Made by a program: the position numbers and the translations under genes. Positions 23,716-32,606 of a stretch of 64,000 nucleotides of DNA are shown here, in pieces. Source of the stretch: Paenibacillus flagellatus. Lineage in GTDB: Bacteria; Bacillota; Bacilli; Paenibacillales; NBRC-103111. Location of the stretch: assembly GCF_003217775.1 (NCBI RefSeq), contig NZ_QJVJ01000016.1:91648-155647 (forward strand). Direction: 5' to 3'. Numbering within the stretch: position 1 is the first letter of the stretch; the number at the start of each line of letters is the position of its first letter. The notes beneath the pieces are model-generated. The model did not search any database. It saw nothing but the letters and a program-made list of their open reading frames with translations, and was not told the origin of the DNA.

Positions 23716-26700
23716 TTACGGGTTCCAGACGACGAGCGTCGCGGAACGGGCCGGGAGCCGGACCGACAAGCCGCCGTCCTCGCCGACCGTCGCTTCGCCG
23801 GCGGCGGATACGTGCGATTTCGCGTCGAACCGGTACAGCTGCGCTTGGCCGCCGACCGACCCATTCGCGTTCACGTCGGCTTGGCGCGCCACCGTGTCTT
23901 TGTTGAACAGCAGCACGTACAAGCGGCCGTCCCGGCCTTCGATCGTATAGGCGCCGACCGCATCCGCGTTGCTCGACTTCGTCCGGACGCTCGTGCCGTC
24001 GACCTTCGAGCCTTGGCCGTCGTAGTTCAAATACAGCTTGAACGCGTCCTCGATCGTCGTGCCCGCCTTCATCGCGCCGAAGCGGGTGGCGAGATCGACG
24101 CCCTCGCGCCCGAAGATCGCCAGCGCTTCCGCCTGGGCCAAGCCGGCGGTAATGCCGTCGCCGTTGCCGAAGTTGTATTCGGTGATGGCGAGCTTGGCAC
24201 CCGGCAAGTTGCTCTCGATCATCTCCTTCATCCGCGGAATGAGCCTGATCGGCTCCTGGATCCACGATTCGTCGACGAAGTTCGGGTCGTACAGCGATTT
24301 CAGCGACTGGAACCGCCGCTTCGCCGCGATCGGCCCTTCCTCGCCGGACGTCACTACGTTTTCCTGCGGATAGAAGTGTACGTCCAGGTAGTCGACGAGC
24401 CGGACGCCGTGCGCCTGCTCATACTCCTTCACCTTTTGCAGGTACCATTCGAGGAACGGCTTGCCGCCGTGCGCCTGACGGTCCGGGCCGTCCGCGCAGT
24501 TATCCGCCGACGAATAGAAGTAAGCGCACCAGCCCCAGGACGTCGGTCCGAAAATTTGCGCGTCCGGGTCCTTCTCCTTGATCGCGGCCCCGTATTTCTC
24601 CGTGAAGCCCCAAATCTCGTCGTAGGTCGGCGCGTTCGGGTGAACGTCGCGATGCGTCACGTGCCAAATTTCCGGCTCGTTGTCGAGCGCGTAAAAGTTG
24701 ATCCGGTCTCCCGTGCGGCCTTTCAGATGATCCATCCACCGGGTGACGAAGTCAGGCCCGATCCGCTTGGACGTATCCTCCGGATCGTTGTTCGTGACGA
24801 GGTCGCCGTTCGGACGGACGCCGTTGCCCGCATCCCGAAGCTCGTCGGCGCGCGCTTGCTGCGGACCGTACTTTTGCTGCGAGAAGCCGTAGTGGACCGC
24901 CCGCTCCTTCGGCGTCCAGCCGATCGTCGGCACGGTAAGCAGCACTTTGCCGTTGTCGGCCAGCACGTCGTCGACGAACTTATCGGACGTGGAGCCGTGC
25001 GGGAGCTGCTCCGGATGATCGTTGTCGTACGGATAGTTGATGAAGAACCAGTCCGACGCCCGGTTCGCCACGTCCAGCTCCCAGTTGTACCGGGTCGTGT
25101 TGTTGCCGCCCCACCGCTGGACGGGGAAGGCGAGCTCGGAGTCGTTCGGATGCATGTCGTTGAAGTTGATGCCGTAAATGTCCGGGCTCACGACCCGCCG
25201 GTCCGCCGACGTGTCGATGCCGATCTTCACCGCCGGAAGCTCCGGCTGGGGCAGCCGGCCCGCCTGCGTATTGCGGAGCAGGTAGACGTCGTCGATGTAG
25301 ACGGCCGCTTGGTCGCTCTCGGTGCCCGCTTGGAAAATAACGCCGTCGAACTGCCCGTCGGTCAGCCCCATATCCGCAAAATTGACGATGACGCGGCTCC
25401 ATTGCCCGGCCGGAAGCGATCCCCCCGGCACGTAGTCGGCCAGGTCGATCGCGCCGAGCGCCGTGTAGTTGTCGTAGGCGTGCACCTTCAGCTTCTGCCC
25501 GCCGGTCGTCCCGCCGTGAATCCAAAACTCGAGGCCGTAATAGTCGGCGATTTCCCGCTTCGTCTCGCTGCCGAACCAGACGCCGTCCCAGCCGTCCGGC
25601 TCGAACTTGACCGACCGGTCGCCGCCGTGCGCCTGCTCGGTATTGGCCAAGTCTTTATCGTGCCAGCTCCGATTGTAGTAGCCGGCGGACAAGCCGTCCT
25701 CGTAGACCGATTCCGGAGCGATCTGCGCTACCTGGACGTAGGCGGAAGCCGTGAACGTCTTGTAGGCCGCCGTTATTTTGGCGATCCCCGTACCGTGTGC
25801 CGTCAGCGCTCCGCCCTCGACTTGGACGATGTCCGGACGGTCGGACTGCCATTCCGCTTTCGCCGTTACGACGTCCGTCGCTCCCGTCTCGAGAAACGCT
25901 TCGGCGTCCAGCCGGAACGTCTCGCCGGGCAGCAGCACGAGCTGGTGCATGTTCATCCGCACCTCCACGACGGCGGGAGGCGCCACGTATTTCTTCACGA
26001 GCGCGATGTCGTCGAGATAAACCGCCGCTTGATCGCCGCCGTTCGCCCCGGCGAACAGGATGCCGTCGAAAATGCCGTTCGGCAAGTTCAGGTCGGCGAG
26101 CATCAGCTCGACCTTCGACCAGCCGCCGGCCGGAATGCCGCCCGGAATCAAGTCGTCGAGCGACCGCTCCGCCGCAGGCTGGCCGCCGGACAGAAGCGCG
26201 AGCTTCACCTTCTGGCCGCCGGTCGCGCCGCCGTTCACCCAGATTTGCAGCTTCTCGAAATCCTTTGTCGAAATAATGCGGTCGCTGTACAAGTACAGCG
26301 CGCCGTCCCCGTCCGGCTCGAACCGGATCGAGCGGCTGCCGGAGCGGATCGTCCCGTTCTCCTCCAGGCTGCGCTGCGCCCAGCTGTAATCCGCGAACTG
26401 TCCGTTCAGGGCGTCGTCGTATACGTACACGCCGTCGACCGGCTCGATCGGAATGCCCTGGCTCGGCACGTACGGCAGCACCTCGACCGGCAGCAGCGCT
26501 TCCGCGCCGCCGTAGACGGCCTTGATCGTCGTCGTCCCCGGCGTCCTGCCGATGACGAGCCCGGCCGACACTTGGGCCACCGCCTCGTCGGCGGACGACC
26601 ATTCCGCCTCGGGCGTCACGTCGCGGTGCGTCCCGTCGGACAGCGATGCGGTCAGCTGCGTCGGCTGCCGATCCCCCGCGCGAACTTTCGCAAGGGGCTC

Positions 26701-27369
26701 CGCGAAGCTCAAGCCGACCAGCTGGGGCTGCTGCTGGCCGCCCGGCTGTTGCCCGCCGGGTTGCTGCCCGCCGGGCTGTTGGCCGCCCGGCTGCTGCGTG
26801 CCGGTTCCGCCCGAGCCTTTGACGAACGCGATATCGTCGAGGTAGACCGGCTCCTGCTCGCCGTCTCCCCACAGCCAAATGCCGTCCAGCAAGCCGACGG
26901 CGCCGACGTCGGCGAGCTTCACGCTCACCTCCGACCATTGTCCGGCTTTCACCCCGCCGGGCAGCAGATCGGAGATTTGGCGCTCCGTCACGCCTTGCCC
27001 GCCGAGCGACAGGACGAGCTTCAGCTGCTGCCCGCCGGCCGTTCCTCCGTGAATCCAGAACCGGAGCGAGTCGTACTCGTCCGCGTTCATGATCCGGTCT
27101 TTATAAAAATAAAGCGCCTTTCCGCCGTCCGGATCGAGCCGGATCGCCCGGCTCCCTCCATGCACGATGCCCGTCTCCGCCAGATCCGTTTCGGCCCAGC
27201 CGTAATCGACGAAATCCGCCGACAGCGCGTCGTCGTAAACGGTAAGCGCCGTACCGGCGTCCGCATTCGCCGCCGGCGGGACAAACGCCGCCTGCGCCGC
27301 CAGCAGGGCGCCGGTCAGCGCCAGCGCGACCGAACGAAGCGGCTTCGCCCGCTTTTTCCTTCCCTTCAT
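23716..27369 (-). CDS. Secreted multidomain GH44 family endoglucanase/xyloglucanase
   Basis: A 1217-residue exported enzyme. A signal peptide (residues 1-36) is followed by three related jelly-roll/CBM-like modules (about 37-185, 310-460, 546-700; each has an FxIHGG or WVNGG segment, GGQKLKL-type strand and VYLDDI ending). A Gly-Gln-Gln-Pro linker (about 187-215) and two Big_2-like Ig domains (about 216-300 and 462-545) lie between. The GH44 catalytic region covers 712-1217: the proposed acid/base is Glu898 in LDNEPEIW and the nucleophile Glu1064 in ITEYNFG, a 166-residue spacing close to that of known GH44 enzymes. It should cut beta-1,4-glucan or xyloglucan outside the cell. GGAG 7 bases upstream supports the ATG at 27369. 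It is divergent from a two-component system. Confidence 0.9.
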   Translation of the reverse strand: MKGRKKRAKPLRSVALALTGALLAAQAAFVPPAANADAGTALTVYDDALSADFVDYGWAETDLAETGIVHGGSRAIRLDPDGGKALYFYKDRIMNADEYDSLRFWIHGGTAGGQQLKLVLSLGGQGVTERQISDLLPGGVKAGQWSEVSVKLADVGAVGLLDGIWLWGDGEQEPVYLDDIAFVKGSGGTGTQQPGGQQPGGQQPGGQQPGGQQQPQLVGLSFAEPLAKVRAGDRQPTQLTASLSDGTHRDVTPEAEWSSADEAVAQVSAGLVIGRTPGTTTIKAVYGGAEALLPVEVLPYVPSQGIPIEPVDGVYVYDDALNGQFADYSWAQRSLEENGTIRSGSRSIRFEPDGDGALYLYSDRIISTKDFEKLQIWVNGGATGGQKVKLALLSGGQPAAERSLDDLIPGGIPAGGWSKVELMLADLNLPNGIFDGILFAGANGGDQAAVYLDDIALVKKYVAPPAVVEVRMNMHQLVLLPGETFRLDAEAFLETGATDVVTAKAEWQSDRPDIVQVEGGALTAHGTGIAKITAAYKTFTASAYVQVAQIAPESVYEDGLSAGYYNRSWHDKDLANTEQAHGGDRSVKFEPDGWDGVWFGSETKREIADYYGLEFWIHGGTTGGQKLKVHAYDNYTALGAIDLADYVPGGSLPAGQWSRVIVNFADMGLTDGQFDGVIFQAGTESDQAAVYIDDVYLLRNTQAGRLPQPELPAVKIGIDTSADRRVVSPDIYGINFNDMHPNDSELAFPVQRWGGNNTTRYNWELDVANRASDWFFINYPYDNDHPEQLPHGSTSDKFVDDVLADNGKVLLTVPTIGWTPKERAVHYGFSQQKYGPQQARADELRDAGNGVRPNGDLVTNNDPEDTSKRIGPDFVTRWMDHLKGRTGDRINFYALDNEPEIWHVTHRDVHPNAPTYDEIWGFTEKYGAAIKEKDPDAQIFGPTSWGWCAYFYSSADNCADGPDRQAHGGKPFLEWYLQKVKEYEQAHGVRLVDYLDVHFYPQENVVTSGEEGPIAAKRRFQSLKSLYDPNFVDESWIQEPIRLIPRMKEMIESNLPGAKLAITEYNFGNGDGITAGLAQAEALAIFGREGVDLATRFGAMKAGTTIEDAFKLYLNYDGQGSKVDGTSVRTKSSNADAVGAYTIEGRDGRLYVLLFNKDTVARQADVNANGSVGGQAQLYRFDAKSHVSAAGEATVGEDGGLSVRLPARSATLVVWNP
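26728..26805 (-). repeat. Tandem repeat coding the PGGQQ linker of the GH44 protein
   Basis: Near-identical 15-base units encode four consecutive PGGQQ repeats joining the first carbohydrate-binding-like module to the first Ig-like domain. Such flexible linkers are common in cellulases and their copy number can vary by slippage. Confidence 0.8.
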
Positions 27370-27446
27370 TCCCATTCTCCTCTCGGCTCTCCAACGTTTT
27401 CGGGGTCGCCTTCGCTCCCCTTCCCGTTCATCGTATCGGCGGAAAG

Positions 27447-27499
27447 ATGACGCAGCTAGTGACGGAATGTCATTTCTTTTGTCATAATGGGGGTATGAC
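27447..27499 (+). promoter_or_regulatory. Promoter of the response regulator/hybrid kinase operon with GTCAT/ATGAC half-sites
   Basis: A sigma-A-like promoter is GTGACG (27459-27464), 18-base spacer, CATAAT (27483-27488). Around it are ATGAC at 27447 and 27495 and GTCAT at 27469 and 27481; the last pair forms GTCAT-9-ATGAC across the -10. The cluster lies in the 211-base gap between the divergent GH44 and regulator genes and could control both. Confidence 0.5.
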
Positions 27500-27580
27500 C
27501 ATAAGGAAAACGGGGCGAAATGCCGATGTATGGTAGTAGATGCGCCGCACCGATCCCCCAAGAAAGAAGGTTACCGCTTC

Positions 27581-28252
27581 ATGATACGCATCCTCATTGC
27601 CGATGACCAAACGCTTCTGCGGGAAGGCTTGCAGACGATATTGAATTTGGAGACGGACATGTCCGTCGTGGCTTCGGCCGAAAACGGGCTGGAGGCGCTG
27701 GAGGCGGTCGCCCGCCATCGTCCCACGCTCGTGCTGATGGATATCAAAATGCCCGTCATGGACGGCATCGAGAGCATGAAACGAATCAAAAAGGACTACC
27801 CCGACACCGTCGTGCTCATGCTGACGACGTTCGCCGAGGACAAATTCATCGTAAACGCCATGGCCGGAGGCGCGAACGGTTTTCTGCTGAAAGATATGCC
27901 GTCCGACAAAATCGTCCAAACCGTCCGCGAAGCGGTCAACGGCGACCTGATCATGCCGGCCCCGATCGCCGCCAAGCTGGCGTCGCGCCTCGCCACGCTG
28001 TCCGACGAATCGTCCGACGCCTTCGACGAGGAAGAGCTCAAGCGGCAAGGGCTGAAGCTGACCGAGCGGGAGCGCAAAATCATTTTGCTCATGCTCGAAG
28101 GGCATACGAACAAGCAAATATCCGGCGCCCTGTTCATGAGCGAAGGAACGGTCCGCAATTATATCAGCGTCATCTACAACAAAATCGGCACCAGCGAGCG
28201 GCAGGCCGCCATCGCCAAGCTGAAGGAGCTGCTGCTGCAAGATGCCAAGTAA
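27581..28252 (+). CDS. NarL/LuxR family response regulator
   Basis: A 223-residue two-component regulator. The receiver has the acidic pair in IADDQ, phosphoacceptor Asp54 in VLMDIKMP and the conserved Lys in FLLKDMP; the C-terminal LuxR-type helix-turn-helix is in residues 155-215 (LTERERKIILLMLEGHTNKQI, MSEGTVRNYISVIYNKIG). AAGAAGG is 10 bases before the ATG at 27581. The kinase gene downstream overlaps its last 11 bases, so the two are co-translated partners. It resembles the regulator at 58.6 kb closely (ILIAD-QTL-REGL and EGTV-NYIS), suggesting paralogy. The divergent GH44 gene is a likely target, which is inference. Confidence 0.92.
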   Translation: MIRILIADDQTLLREGLQTILNLETDMSVVASAENGLEALEAVARHRPTLVLMDIKMPVMDGIESMKRIKKDYPDTVVLMLTTFAEDKFIVNAMAGGANGFLLKDMPSDKIVQTVREAVNGDLIMPAPIAAKLASRLATLSDESSDAFDEEELKRQGLKLTERERKIILLMLEGHTNKQISGALFMSEGTVRNYISVIYNKIGTSERQAAIAKLKELLLQDAK

Positions 28253-31200
28253 CCCGCCTCCCTTCCGCAAAGACCGCCGCGGAAGCCTGATCTCCGCGCT
28301 CTCGGCGATACTGCTGTCGATCGTCTGCCTCGCCGCGCTGGTCTCTCTGCCGAAAGGGGCTTCGTCCGGCGGCTGGGACAGCCGGTTCATTCCGTACGAG
28401 GACTGGAGCGCCCGGTCCGTGGGCGGCTGGCAAATGCTCCGGGGGGAACGGTCCGGGGCGCAGGACCGTTGGGAACCGCTCGACGCCGGGGCGATGGCGG
28501 GCCTCGCGGATTACGAAGGGACGCTATGGCTGCGCCGGACCGTGCCGGAGCTGCCGTGGCGCGACCCGTACTTCGTGTTCCGGAACGTCCAAGGGTTGGA
28601 AGCGTTTATCGACGGACGAAGCGTCTACGCGTTCAACCCCGACGGCCGGATGCGCTACGTCAACCCGTTCTTCTCGGCCCACCCCGTCCGGCTCGAGCCA
28701 CAGGATGCGGGCAAGGAGCTGACGCTGCGGCTGCCGTGGGACCGCATGACGCTCATCCGGGGATGGAACGCGATCGGCGAGCGCTCCGTCTTCCTGGCGG
28801 CGCAGACGCCGTACGACTCCCGTCTTCTTCTGTACGCCGTTCCTTTGCTGCTGGCGGGAGCCGTGTCCGCGTTCCTGTTCGCGAGGAGGCGGGAGCGGAT
28901 TTACATGTGGTTCGCGCTGTTCGCCCTTTCCGCCGGCGCCGGATTGTACTGGCTGCGTTCGACACCGCAATGGTTCGGCGATCTTCATGCGGTGTATTAT
29001 TGGCGGGACATGGCGATCCCGCTTGGCATACTCGGGTTCGTCGGCTTCTACGCCGAAGCGCTGGGGGCGACGTTCAAGCGGATCCGCACGGCGGCCGTCG
29101 GCTTCTGGCTCGCCTACTCGATCGCGACCGCAATCGCCGCCGCCACCGACTCGCTCCTTTACCGAAAGCTGCTCGTCGACTATATCCCCTACTGCATCGT
29201 ACCCGTCTTTTCGGTCGTGACGGTTACGCTGATCCGTCATGTCCGAACGAACCGAACCCCTTCGGTCCGGTGGCTGCTGACGGGCTACGGCGTGCTCGTC
29301 GCGTCGTTTTTGAACCATATCGTCATGGTCGCCTCGCCGTCGATGGCGACGACGATTATCCGCCTTTCGCCGAATCTGTACAACAAGCTTCTGGAGGTGC
29401 TGCCGGTCGGGCTGCTCGTCTTCATGGGCTGCCTCGTCATGGTGCTCGTGCAGCGGTTTCTGGACGTATACCGCCAATCGGTGCGAAATGCCGAGGAGCT
29501 GGCCGCCCAGCACGAAACGCTCGTCCGGATGGACCGGCTGAAGGACGATTTCCTCCGCACGACGTCCCACGAGCTGCGCACGCCGCTGCACGGCATCGCC
29601 GGGCTGACCGAGTCGCTGATCGAGGGAGCCGCCGGTCCGCTCGACGACCGGATCCGCGCCGATTTGCGGCTCGTGCTGGACAGCTCGAAGCGGCTGCTGC
29701 GGCTCGTCAACGACATTTTGGATTTGTACCGGCTGAAGCACAGCGACATCCGGCTTCAGCCGGAGGCGGCCGATTTGCGGCGCATCGCCGGCGTCGTGCT
29801 CGCGATGCTCGCCCCCGCCGCCAAGCGGAAAGGACTGCATACCGAGCTGCACCTCGACGAGGTGCGTCCGTTCGTATGGGCCGACCCGAACCGGCTGGAG
29901 CAGATGCTGTACAACCTCGTCGGCAATGCGGTCAAGTACACGGACAGCGGCGTCGTGACGGTCAAGGCGGAGCGGGTCGGGGCGATGATCTCGATTTCGG
30001 TCGAGGATACCGGGAGAGGCATCGCACCCGATCAGCTCGACGTGCTCTACGAGCCTTTTGCGGCCAACGACGGAACGGGAGGCGGTACCGGCCTCGGCTT
30101 GTCCATCACGAAAAATCTGGTGGAGCTGTCGGGCGGTACGATCGAAGCGAAGTCGGAGGTCGGCCGCGGCACCGTCGTGACGATCCGGCTGCCGGCCGCC
30201 GATGAAGCGCCCGAGCAAGTGAGCGGGCCGGAGTCGGCGGAAATGTCGCGCATCGTTCTCGAGGAAGAGCCGGAAACGGCGGCGGCCGGCGCGACGATGG
30301 AAGGCGCCGCGATGCCGGACGAATGGGACGGCGAAGCCGAAGCGCCGGTCCTGCTCCTCGTGGACGACGAGCCGGTCAATATCCGGGTGCTGCACAATTA
30401 TTTGCAGCCCGGCGGCTATCGGCTCGTGCAGGCGAAGGACGGCCCGGAGGCGCTCGCCCTGCTCGAAGGCGGCTCCGTCCGGCCCGACCTCGTCCTGCTC
30501 GACGTCATGATGCCGGACATGACCGGCTACGAGGTGTGCCGGCGTATACGCGAGCGATGGGGCCAGAACGAGCTGCCCGTTATTTTGCTGTCGGCACGCA
30601 ATCGGGTGGCGGATTTGGCGGAAGGCTTCGATTCGGGGGCGAACGATTATTTGCCGAAGCCGTTCGCCCAGCGGGAGCTGTTCGCCCGGGTCGGCATCCA
30701 GCTGCGGCTGCTGCAGTTCCACCGGTCGCTCGAGCGGCTCGTCGAGCAGCGGACGAAGGAGCTGGAGGAGGCGAACCGGTCGCTCGCCGGGTCGGTCCGC
30801 GAGACGGCGGAGGCGCTCGCCGAGCTGTCCGTGCTCGAGGAGCGCAACCGGATCGCGCACGAAATCCACGACGTCGTCGGCCATACGATGACGGCGGCGA
30901 TCGTGCAGCTGGAGGCGGCGCGCAAGCTGACCGAGCGCGACCTGCCGAAATCGATCGAGAAACTGGAAAACGCGCAGCGGCTCGTCCGCCGGGGGCTGAA
31001 CGACATTCGCCAATCCGTCCGGATGCTCAAGGACGAAGGCGCGTCGTTCGACCTCGTCCCGGCGATGAAGGAGCTGATCCGCGAAACCGAGGAAGCGACG
31101 GGCGTCGTCGTCGATGCGTCGTTCGGCGATTTGCCGTATTTGAACGGCTTGACCCGGCGCGTGCTGTACCACGCGCTGCAGGAGGGCTTGACCAACGGCA

Positions 31201-31469
31201 TCCGGCACGGACGGTGCCGCCGGTTCGAGTTCGACATCCGCGTCGGCGACGGCGACGTGCGCATGCGGCTGTCGAACGACGGCCTGCCGTTCGCCGACGC
31301 GAAGCCGGGGTTCGGCTTGACCGCGATGATGGAGCGGGTGCACTTGCTCGGCGGCTCGGTCCGGATCGGACCGGCCTCGCCCGCCGCCGGCGACGAGGGC
31401 GAGCCGGACGGCGGGGCGGACGGCTGCCGGCTGGCCGTCACGCTGCCGGTAACGGGCGGCGGCGGTTGA
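28242..31469 (+). CDS. Hybrid sensor histidine kinase with 7TM sensor, HisKA-HATPase, receiver and a second HisKA_3-HATPase module
   Basis: A 1075-residue membrane kinase. After one N-terminal helix there is an extracytoplasmic beta-rich region (to about residue 195), then about seven membrane segments (about 198-405), as in 7TMR-DISM sensors. Transmitter 1 has His443 in TTSHELRTPLHG and ATP-binding boxes DTGRGI and TGLGLSI. A receiver follows with Asp754 in LLDVMMPDM and Lys in YLPKPFA. After a coiled coil, transmitter 2 is a NarX/DesK-type HisKA_3 (His876 in AHEIHDVVGH) plus HATPase ending GFGLTAMMERV. The start overlaps the regulator gene by 11 bases. Transmitter 2 matches the type that phosphorylates NarL regulators, so it probably serves the adjacent one, with transmitter 1 and the receiver as an internal relay. 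Confidence 0.9.
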   Translation: MPSNPPPFRKDRRGSLISALSAILLSIVCLAALVSLPKGASSGGWDSRFIPYEDWSARSVGGWQMLRGERSGAQDRWEPLDAGAMAGLADYEGTLWLRRTVPELPWRDPYFVFRNVQGLEAFIDGRSVYAFNPDGRMRYVNPFFSAHPVRLEPQDAGKELTLRLPWDRMTLIRGWNAIGERSVFLAAQTPYDSRLLLYAVPLLLAGAVSAFLFARRRERIYMWFALFALSAGAGLYWLRSTPQWFGDLHAVYYWRDMAIPLGILGFVGFYAEALGATFKRIRTAAVGFWLAYSIATAIAAATDSLLYRKLLVDYIPYCIVPVFSVVTVTLIRHVRTNRTPSVRWLLTGYGVLVASFLNHIVMVASPSMATTIIRLSPNLYNKLLEVLPVGLLVFMGCLVMVLVQRFLDVYRQSVRNAEELAAQHETLVRMDRLKDDFLRTTSHELRTPLHGIAGLTESLIEGAAGPLDDRIRADLRLVLDSSKRLLRLVNDILDLYRLKHSDIRLQPEAADLRRIAGVVLAMLAPAAKRKGLHTELHLDEVRPFVWADPNRLEQMLYNLVGNAVKYTDSGVVTVKAERVGAMISISVEDTGRGIAPDQLDVLYEPFAANDGTGGGTGLGLSITKNLVELSGGTIEAKSEVGRGTVVTIRLPAADEAPEQVSGPESAEMSRIVLEEEPETAAAGATMEGAAMPDEWDGEAEAPVLLLVDDEPVNIRVLHNYLQPGGYRLVQAKDGPEALALLEGGSVRPDLVLLDVMMPDMTGYEVCRRIRERWGQNELPVILLSARNRVADLAEGFDSGANDYLPKPFAQRELFARVGIQLRLLQFHRSLERLVEQRTKELEEANRSLAGSVRETAEALAELSVLEERNRIAHEIHDVVGHTMTAAIVQLEAARKLTERDLPKSIEKLENAQRLVRRGLNDIRQSVRMLKDEGASFDLVPAMKELIRETEEATGVVVDASFGDLPYLNGLTRRVLYHALQEGLTNGIRHGRCRRFEFDIRVGDGDVRMRLSNDGLPFADAKPGFGLTAMMERVHLLGGSVRIGPASPAAGDEGEPDGGADGCRLAVTLPVTGGGG

Positions 31470-31525
31470 CGGCGCCGGCCGGCGCGGGGCCGAGCCCATG
31501 CGCAAGGCGAGACCGGGCCGGGCGT

Positions 31526-31556
31526 GAGGCCGCCGCTCATAAGAGCCGGCGGCCTC
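31526..31556 (+). terminator. Hairpin after the hybrid kinase gene
   Basis: GAGGCCGCCG (31526-31535) pairs with CGGCGGCCTC (31547-31556). It lies 57 bases beyond the kinase stop and contains, in its loop, the stop codon of the convergent acetyltransferase gene. The U tract is short. Confidence 0.55.
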
Positions 31557-32088
31557 TTCGCCCCGATCGCGCCGGCGGCCGTTCGCCCCGCGGGATCGGC
31601 GCCCGCCCGGTCCGGCCGTACCCTCCCGTCGGCGACTCGCCGGACGTATTCAACATTTTGCCCATGCCGAAGCAGCGGAGGACGGGATAGTAGCCTTCCT
31701 CCGCATAGCCATGGCGGGCGTAAAACAATCGCGCCCTATCGTTCGTCTCGTCCACGTACAGACGGATCGTCGTGGCGCCGCGGGAACGGGCGTACCGTTC
31801 CGATTCCCGAAGCAGCTCCGCTCCCAAGCCTTTTCCTTGGCTGTTCCGATCGACCGCCAGCATGTCGAGGAATACGTCCTTGCCGACTTTCCGGACGGAC
31901 GCGAAGCCGACCGCGCTCCCCCGTCCCGGGACGGCTACGAACGTCACGTTCCGTTCGAGCCGCCTCCGGACGTCGCTCGGGTCCCACCGCAAGTTGGGCA
32001 TCGTCCGGAGCGTGTACGGGAACAGCTCCCGCTTGACCAAGTCCAGGATGATCCGGTCGTCCCGCCGCGGATTGCGCTTTCGTATCAT
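31537..32088 (-). CDS. GNAT family N-acetyltransferase
   Basis: A 183-residue GNAT protein. The motif A strand-helix reads LDMLAVDRNSQGKGLGAELLRE (Q-G-K-G-L-G at about residues 86-91) and the C-terminal block YVDETNDRARLFYARHGY is typical of RimI-like enzymes. The fold ends near residue 145; the last 38 residues are Pro/Arg/Gly-rich and end inside the downstream terminator loop, suggesting that the original stop was lost and the frame extended. The substrate is not predictable. It is transcribed alone toward the hybrid kinase gene. Confidence 0.82.
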   Translation of the reverse strand: MIRKRNPRRDDRIILDLVKRELFPYTLRTMPNLRWDPSDVRRRLERNVTFVAVPGRGSAVGFASVRKVGKDVFLDMLAVDRNSQGKGLGAELLRESERYARSRGATTIRLYVDETNDRARLFYARHGYAEEGYYPVLRCFGMGKMLNTSGESPTGGYGRTGRAPIPRGERPPARSGRRGRRLL

Positions 32089-32228
32089 GGCTCCCCAGCC
32101 TCCCGTCCGTGTCTCCGCCGTTATGCGAACGCGCGGAAGCCGCCCGCCGACGATGCGCCGGGCAAGCTATACGGTAGTGTATGTGGGAGCCTTGCGGTTG
32201 GTGAAACGTCTTCCCTCCGCCGTTCCCT

Positions 32229-32318
32229 CTACTTTTTCCACTTGTTGCTCATGACCCATAGAAACCCTAAAGTCGCCGCCAAAAAGACGACCAGCACCGT
32301 CCACTGCGTACCGTTCAT
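32229..32318 (-). CDS. 29-residue single-pass membrane peptide
   Basis: A very short gene: MNGTQW, a hydrophobic helix of about 17 residues (TVLVVFLAATLGFLWVM) and a basic tail SNKWKK. GGGGAG lies 7 bases before the ATG, and a near-consensus promoter lies about 50 bases upstream, so expression is well supported although no family is recognised. Length, topology and the positive C-terminus suggest a small inner-membrane protein with the C-terminus in the cytosol, such as a regulatory subunit of a membrane complex. Confidence 0.65.
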   Translation of the reverse strand: MNGTQWTVLVVFLAATLGFLWVMSNKWKK

Positions 32319-32370
32319 ATCCGTTCTCCCCACTGTATGCGGCGGTCGTTCGCCCGCCTTGTTTATGGCT

Positions 32371-32399
32371 ATTGTACCGGGAACCGCAGGGAACGTCAA
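32371..32399 (-). promoter_or_regulatory. Sigma-A promoter for the 29-residue peptide gene
   Basis: Read leftward: TTGACG (32399-32394), 17-base spacer, TACAAT (32376-32371). The -35 box starts within the T tract of the preceding terminator. Confidence 0.75.
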
Positions 32400-32423
32400 A
32401 AGCCGCCCGACGAGGCGGCTTTT
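32398..32423. terminator. Perfect bidirectional-type hairpin, terminator for the zinc dehydrogenase operon
   Basis: AAAAGCCGCC (32398-32407) pairs perfectly with GGCGGCTTTT (32414-32423). For leftward transcription it ends the operon that finishes at 32607; its U tract merges with the -35 of the small peptide promoter. Confidence 0.8.
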
Positions 32424-32606
32424 GATGTGAGGATCGGGACGAGCGGGAGCGCTTCGTATCCCGCGTCCTTGCCGGGATGGCGGCTAGCGCGGCGGTGCCG
32501 GGATGGTGCGCGTTTGTACCTTATTTGCCGTCAATCGGCGCGTGCTCGCAAACCAGCGTACATTTGCACGTTAAATCCGCGCCTCGCCTTGCCGCCCCCT
32601 TTCCAC

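Noticed and set aside
26728..26805. Short tandem repeats resembling a CRISPR array
   Set aside because: Units are 15 bases without spacers and are in frame, coding the PGGQQ linker of the GH44 protein.
23194..27450. Rightward open frame of about 1400 codons opposite the GH44 gene
   Set aside because: It is Arg/Pro/Val-rich with no domain, has no ribosome site and is fully antisense to a gene with signal peptide and catalytic motifs; such frames arise in GC-rich DNA.
28524..31505. Leftward open frame of about 990 codons
   Set aside because: Antisense to the hybrid kinase, whose motifs are in the correct order; its translation is Arg/His/Gln-rich without any domain.
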